From an uncultured Phenylobacterium sp. (lineage in GTDB: Bacteria; Pseudomonadota; Alphaproteobacteria; Caulobacterales; Caulobacteraceae): a stretch of DNA of 8,316 nucleotides. The DNA lies in the NCBI GenBank assembly GCA_945952355.1, contig CAMFIW010000090.1, positions 1 to 8,316 of the forward strand. The letters are read 5' to 3'. Shown one piece after another: positions 5,466 to 8,316 of this stretch (positions are counted from its first letter, which is position 1; the number at the start of each line of letters is the position of its first letter). The notes under the pieces were generated by a model, which was not told the origin of the DNA, did no database searches, and was given only the letters and a program-made list of their open reading frames with translations. Both the position numbers and the translations under genes were made by a program.

Positions 5466-6557
5466 ATGACCGCCATCAAGGACATCTACACCCTGCGTCC
5501 CGACGGGACGCACTGGACCGTGCCGCAGGACTTCGACGTCGCGTTCAACTGGGACTACGACGATGGTCGCCAGTCGATGATGCACCTCTACCGCAAGGGC
5601 GTGGAGATGCAGTGGAACGCCGAGACGCGGATCGACTGGAGCCAGGAGCTCGACGAGGACAATCCCGAGCAGCTGCCCGAGCAGATGCTGCCGATCGCCG
5701 GCATGGCGACCTATGAGAAGATGGGCCGCAAGGACAAGGCCAATGTCCGCCGCCACTTCCAGGCCTGGCAGATCAGCCAGTTCATGCAGGGCGAGCAGGG
5801 CGCGCTGATCTGCGCCGCCAAGATCGTCACCCAGGCGCCGGACGCCGATTCCAAGTTCTACGCCGCGACCCAGACCATCGACGAGGCCCGCCACGTCGAG
5901 AGCTACAAGCGCCTCCTGGAGAAGTTCCGCGTCGCCTATCCGATGACGCCGCCGCTGCAGGAGCTGATCGACCAGGTGCTGCGCGACAGCCGCTGGGACA
6001 TGACCTATCTGGGCATGCAGGTGGTGATCGAAGGCCTGGCCCTGGCCGCCTTCCAGCAGATCCGCGACCACGCCCAGAACCCGCTGGCCGCGGCGGTCAA
6101 CGCCTATGTCATGCAGGACGAGAGCCGCCACGTCGCCTTCGGCCGCCTGGCGCTCCGCGACTACTATCCGCAGCTCACCCAGAAGGAGCGCGATGAGCGC
6201 GAAGAGTTCCTGCTGGAGGCCTGCTACCTGATGCGCGACCGCTTCGACGCGGTCGAGGTCTGGAAGAACCTCGGCCTCGATCCGGCGGAATGCGCGGCCC
6301 ACATGTACGATTCGGGCTTCATGCAGATGTTCCGCTCGAGCCTGTTCACCCGCATCGTCCCGATCGTGAAGGACATCGGCCTCTGGGGCACGACCATCAC
6401 CAAGGGCTACGAGGAGATGGGCATCCTCGGCTATGCCGACGCCGACGTTCAGGCGCTGCAGGACGCCGACAACGACATCGCCAAGGAGTTCGACGCGCGA
6501 AACAAGTACGTCCAGAGCGTCATGGACCGCGCCGCGAACCTGGAGCCGGCGGAGTAG
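5466..6557 (+). CDS. Ferritin-like (RNR R2-like superfamily) diiron protein, reaction unknown
   Basis: The 363-residue protein shows the two half-sites of a four-helix-bundle carboxylate-bridged diiron centre: E110, then E140-A-R-H143, then E189, then E219-S-R-H222. Spacing is 30, 3, 46, 30 and 3 residues, close to the pattern in R2-like oxidases and bacterial multicomponent monooxygenases. The extra active-site His of AurF-type N-oxygenases (four residues before the second ExxH) is not present. The protein has no signal peptide, and the region after about 240 is mostly charged helix. It probably binds two irons and activates O2, as an oxidase, hydroxylase or desaturase, but the substrate is not recognisable and no partner reductase is adjacent. 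GGGAGGA lies 7 nt before the ATG at 5466, a strong ribosome site. The gene follows the proS terminator and ends 6 bp from the convergent sigma gene. Confidence 0.82.
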   Translation: MTAIKDIYTLRPDGTHWTVPQDFDVAFNWDYDDGRQSMMHLYRKGVEMQWNAETRIDWSQELDEDNPEQLPEQMLPIAGMATYEKMGRKDKANVRRHFQAWQISQFMQGEQGALICAAKIVTQAPDADSKFYAATQTIDEARHVESYKRLLEKFRVAYPMTPPLQELIDQVLRDSRWDMTYLGMQVVIEGLALAAFQQIRDHAQNPLAAAVNAYVMQDESRHVAFGRLALRDYYPQLTQKERDEREEFLLEACYLMRDRFDAVEVWKNLGLDPAECAAHMYDSGFMQMFRSSLFTRIVPIVKDIGLWGTTITKGYEEMGILGYADADVQALQDADNDIAKEFDARNKYVQSVMDRAANLEPAE

Positions 6558-6563
6558 GTCCCG

Positions 6564-7148
6564 TCAGGCGCAGTCGCGCAGGCGATAGCCGTCCGCCTCG
6601 GCGAGGATCATGGCCATGGCCTGGTCGGCGGGCAGGTGGTCCTCGTTGATGCGGCCCTCCGCGAAGATCAGAGCCAGGCGGTCGCGGGCGCGGCTGACCC
6701 GGCTCTTGACCGTGCCGATCGCGACGCCTGTGATCTCGGAGGCTTCCTCGTATGACATGCCGGCCGCGCCGATCAGGGTGAGCGCCTCGCGCTGGTCGCT
6801 CGGCAGCATGGCGAGCGCGCGGCGCAGTTCGTCCAATTCCAGGGCCGCAGTGGGGTTGTCGTTCGAGACCAGCACGCGTTCGGCGACCTCGGGGTCGAGG
6901 GCGCTGCTCCGCCAGGACCGGCGCTTCTCCGAATAGAAGAGGTTGCGCAGGATCATGAAGGTCCACGCCTTCATGTTGGTGCCGGCGACGAAGGAATCGT
7001 GGTGCGCGAGCGCCTTGGCCAAGGTGTCTTGAGCCAGGTCGTCGCCGTGGCCGGCGTCGCCCGTGAGCGAGCGGCCGAAGGCGCGCAGGTGGGGGATCAG
7101 GGCAATCAGTTCGGCCTGGAAGGCCTGGTCGGGCGCTGAATTCGCCAT
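6564..7148 (-). CDS. ECF RNA polymerase sigma factor, EcfG-like (ECF15-type)
   Basis: The 194-residue sigma-70-family protein has only regions 2 and 4. Region 2 spans about 10-78, with LTGDAGHGDDLAQDTLAKAL at 28-47 and GTNMKAWTFMILRN at 56-69. Region 4 spans about 106-160, with LPSDQREALTLIGAAGMSYEEA and the recognition helix in GTVKSRVSRARDRL at 145-158. The phrases GTNMKAW and RVSRARDRL are characteristic of EcfG, the alphaproteobacterial general-stress sigma. A tail of about 34 residues after region 4 ends in RDCA. No nepR or phyR is next to it, so it may be a secondary paralogue, as SigU is in Caulobacter, rather than the main EcfG. GAGGAGAG precedes the ATG at 7148 by 7 nt. An EcfG-like promoter lies just upstream, suggesting autoregulation or control by another EcfG. 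The C-terminal end meets the diiron gene tail to tail. Confidence 0.9.
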   Translation of the reverse strand: MANSAPDQAFQAELIALIPHLRAFGRSLTGDAGHGDDLAQDTLAKALAHHDSFVAGTNMKAWTFMILRNLFYSEKRRSWRSSALDPEVAERVLVSNDNPTAALELDELRRALAMLPSDQREALTLIGAAGMSYEEASEITGVAIGTVKSRVSRARDRLALIFAEGRINEDHLPADQAMAMILAEADGYRLRDCA

Positions 7149-7175
7149 GCTGTGACTCTCCTCTTCCAGGAAGGG

Positions 7176-7200
7176 AACGCCGCAGGCGCGGTATGGCTCC
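7176..7200 (-). promoter_or_regulatory. EcfG-like promoter upstream of the sigma gene
   Basis: Reading leftward, GGAGC (7200-7196), 16 bp, then CGTT (7179-7176). The known EcfG consensus in alphaproteobacteria is GGAAC-N16/17-CGTT, so there is one mismatch in the -35 element. The predicted transcript start near 7169 leaves a leader of about 20 nt containing the GAGGAGAG ribosome site, a realistic arrangement. Reading this as autoregulation is inference. Confidence 0.5.
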
Positions 7201-7243
7201 GCTTGGGATGCGGAATTTCGTTAACGCGCCGATCGAAGGTATT

Positions 7244-7261
7244 GTTGACAGATCATTCCAG
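7244..7261. promoter_or_regulatory. Putative TetR operator covering the tetR -35 box
   Basis: GTTGACAGATCATTCCAG matches 15 of 18 positions of the near-palindrome in front of the quinone oxidoreductase, including 11 identical bases GATCATTCCAG. It contains TTGACA (7245-7250), the likely tetR -35, with TACATG at 7268-7273 at 17-bp spacing as a possible -10. A repressor bound here would block tetR transcription and could also affect the divergent sigma gene. Confidence 0.6.
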
Positions 7262-7279
7262 AATTCCTACATGGCCGTC

Positions 7280-7846
7280 ATGGCCAGGCACAAGGAATTC
7301 GATCGGGACGAGGCGCTGGACCGCGCCATCGGCGTGTTCCGCGAGCACGGGTTCGAGGGCTCGTCCTCGACCATGCTGGTCGAGGCCATGAAGATCGGCC
7401 GCCAGAGCCTGTACGACACCTTCGGTGACAAGTGGGGCCTCTATGTCGAGGCGGTCGGCCGCTACAGCGCCGGCGAGCTCGAAGCGCATCGCGAGCGGCT
7501 TCGCAGCGGGCCGCGGGCCATCGACGGTCTGCGCGCCATGCTGGAGCGGGTGGCGGCCCAGGCGCACCTGGCCTGCCTGGGCGTGAACTCGGTCTGCGAG
7601 TTCGGCCGGAGACACGACGATCTCAACAAGGCCCGCGAGGCGGCGGAGGCGGTCTTGCAGCCGGCCATCGTCGCCCGGGTGCGCGACGCGCAAGCCGAAG
7701 GCGATGTGGCCGCGGACCTGGACCCGCAGGCGGCGGCCGGCTTCCTGCAGACCAACCTCGCCGGGCTGCGCATCGCCGCGCGGGGCGGGGCCAGCGCCGA
7801 TCAGCTCAAGATCCTCACCGCCTACGCCCTCCGCGCCTTGCGCTAG
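7280..7846 (+). CDS. TetR/AcrR-family transcriptional regulator
   Basis: The 188-residue repressor has the N-terminal TetR DNA-binding domain. Helix 1 is about 8-24 (DRDEALDRAIGVFREHG) and the helix-turn-helix about 29-50 (SSTMLVEAMKIGRQSLYDTFGDK), followed by a helical ligand domain. C99 and C106 lie in HLACLGVNSVCEFGRR at 97-111, a segment often given as GCLxVN in regulators that respond to quinones or electrophiles. That comparison is by memory of the family, not by alignment. The ATG at 7280 is chosen because the family usually begins MARxxEFDxDEAL. The ATG at 7271 and the longer frame from 7193 would run through the promoter, and no start has a Shine-Dalgarno. The putative -10 at 7268-7273 suggests a leaderless message. 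The gene is 59 bp upstream of the quinone oxidoreductase, and the shared operators make that gene the likely target. Confidence 0.92.
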   Translation: MARHKEFDRDEALDRAIGVFREHGFEGSSSTMLVEAMKIGRQSLYDTFGDKWGLYVEAVGRYSAGELEAHRERLRSGPRAIDGLRAMLERVAAQAHLACLGVNSVCEFGRRHDDLNKAREAAEAVLQPAIVARVRDAQAEGDVAADLDPQAAAGFLQTNLAGLRIAARGGASADQLKILTAYALRALR

Positions 7847-7865
7847 GGGCGGGGCCTTTTCATTT

Positions 7866-7891
7866 GTCCAATTCTGGACTGATCATTCCAG
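7866..7891. promoter_or_regulatory. Putative TetR operator before the quinone oxidoreductase
   Basis: CTGGACTGATCATTCCAG (7874-7891) is an 18-bp near-palindrome centred on TGATCA, with a single mismatched pair. It overlaps a second small inverted repeat, GTCCA (7866-7870) with TGGAC (7875-7879). On the minus strand it reads GATCAGTCCAGAATT, matching 14 of 15 bases with 7251-7265 in front of tetR. It lies directly upstream of the ribosome site (AGGAG, 7893-7897), where a repressor would block transcription. Confidence 0.65.
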
Positions 7892-7905
7892 TAGGAGATT
7901 TGCCG

Positions 7906-8316
7906 ATGAAGGCCGTTGTGATGACCCAACCGGGCGAGCCCGAGGTTCTGGAGCTGGTCGAGCGAGAGGCCCGCGCGCCCGGCCCAGGGGAGGCGGAGGG
8001 CGAGGTCGCCCATGCGGGGGTGAACTTCATGGACACCGGCGTCCGGCGGGGCGGCATCTGGGCGAAGTTCCCCGATCCCAAGGTGCTGGGCGTCGAGGGC
8101 GCGGGGCGGGTGGTCGCGGTCCGCGAAGGCGTGAGCGATCTCAAGGTCGGCCAGCGGGTCGCCTGGGTCTATGCGCCGGGCAGCTACGCGCAGCGGGTGG
8201 TGGCGCCGGCCGCGCTGCTGGTCCCGATCCCCGACGCGATCGACGACCGGACGGCGGCGTCGGTGATGATGCAGGGCCTGACCGCCAGCCATTTCGCGAC
8301 GGAGTTCTATCCCGTC
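7906..8316 (+). CDS. NAD(P)H:quinone oxidoreductase, MDR superfamily (partial, C-terminus outside window)
   Basis: The visible 137 residues are the N-terminal catalytic domain of a medium-chain dehydrogenase/reductase of the quinone oxidoreductase group, which reduces quinones with NAD(P)H. MKAVVMTQPG at the start, AGVNFMDTGVRRG (37-49), LGVEGAGRV (61-69) and VGQRVAW (81-87) are family landmarks. GVEGAG stands where zinc-dependent alcohol dehydrogenases have GHE, so it is the zinc-less type. MMQGLTASHF (121-130) precedes the nucleotide-binding domain, which is cut off. The segment GEAEGEVAHAG (28-38) is more acidic than the usual GEVLVRVxxAG. AGGAG is 8 nt before the ATG. The gene follows tetR and carries the best copy of the shared operator, so it is probably repressed by that TetR and induced by its ligand. 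Confidence 0.92.
   Translation, partial: MKAVVMTQPGEPEVLELVEREARAPGPGEAEGEVAHAGVNFMDTGVRRGGIWAKFPDPKVLGVEGAGRVVAVREGVSDLKVGQRVAWVYAPGSYAQRVVAPAALLVPIPDAIDDRTAASVMMQGLTASHFATEFYPV

Noticed and set aside
5418..6302. Long leftward ORF opposite the diiron gene
   Set aside because: It is the antisense shadow of a gene with a full diiron ligand set and a strong ribosome site.
7193..7279. Longer TetR start
   Set aside because: The extension would translate the operator and -35 region and is not like TetR N-termini. The frame is merely open.
1..8316. Defence island, mobile element or CRISPR
   Set aside because: There is no transposase, integrase, terminal repeats, repeat-spacer array or known defence domain, and gene composition and GC are uniform.

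Overview
The window comes from a GC-rich bacterial chromosome, most likely an alphaproteobacterium of the Caulobacterales (Caulobacter or Phenylobacterium type). The evidence is the codon bias towards G/C in third positions, an EcfG-like (ECF15-type) sigma factor, TTAACCAT words like the CtrA half-site in the one AT-rich intergenic region, and a near-match to an EcfG-type promoter. The taxon is an inference. No rRNA, tRNA, CRISPR array, insertion sequence or phage gene is visible.

Layout from left to right. (1) Two leftward genes form a tight operon: an SDR oxidoreductase (1195-2004) and then, after a 4-bp gap, a GMC flavoprotein oxidoreductase (1-1190, running off the left edge). (2) A 328-bp intergenic region holds a 16-bp perfect palindrome next to the SDR start and an AT-rich stretch full of short repeats. 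(3) A rightward trypsin-like serine protease without a signal peptide (2333-3163) converges on a leftward MaoC/NodN-type hydratase (3240-3689) across a GC-rich hairpin. (4) A rightward proS (3793-5352) encodes a prolyl-tRNA synthetase of the archaeal/eukaryotic-like form and ends in a clear intrinsic terminator. (5) A rightward ferritin-like diiron protein of unknown reaction (5466-6557) meets, tail to tail with a 6-bp gap, a leftward EcfG-like sigma factor (6564-7148). (6) Divergent from the sigma gene is a TetR-family repressor (7280-7846), followed by a zinc-less quinone oxidoreductase of the MDR superfamily (7906 to the right edge).

The best-supported regulatory circuit is at the right end. 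An 18-bp near-palindrome (7874-7891) lies just before the quinone oxidoreductase, and a 15/18 match to it covers the apparent -35 box of the tetR gene (7244-7261). This suggests that TetR represses both itself and the reductase. TetR carries two cysteines in its ligand domain, so sensing of a quinone or electrophile is possible but unproven. The sigma gene has a GGAGC-N16-CGTT element 20-50 bp upstream of its start, which suggests autoregulation. The other genes look like housekeeping or metabolic singletons. I see no evidence of a defence island or mobile element. The most unusual items are the ProRS type, the uncharacterised diiron enzyme and the TetR operator pair.
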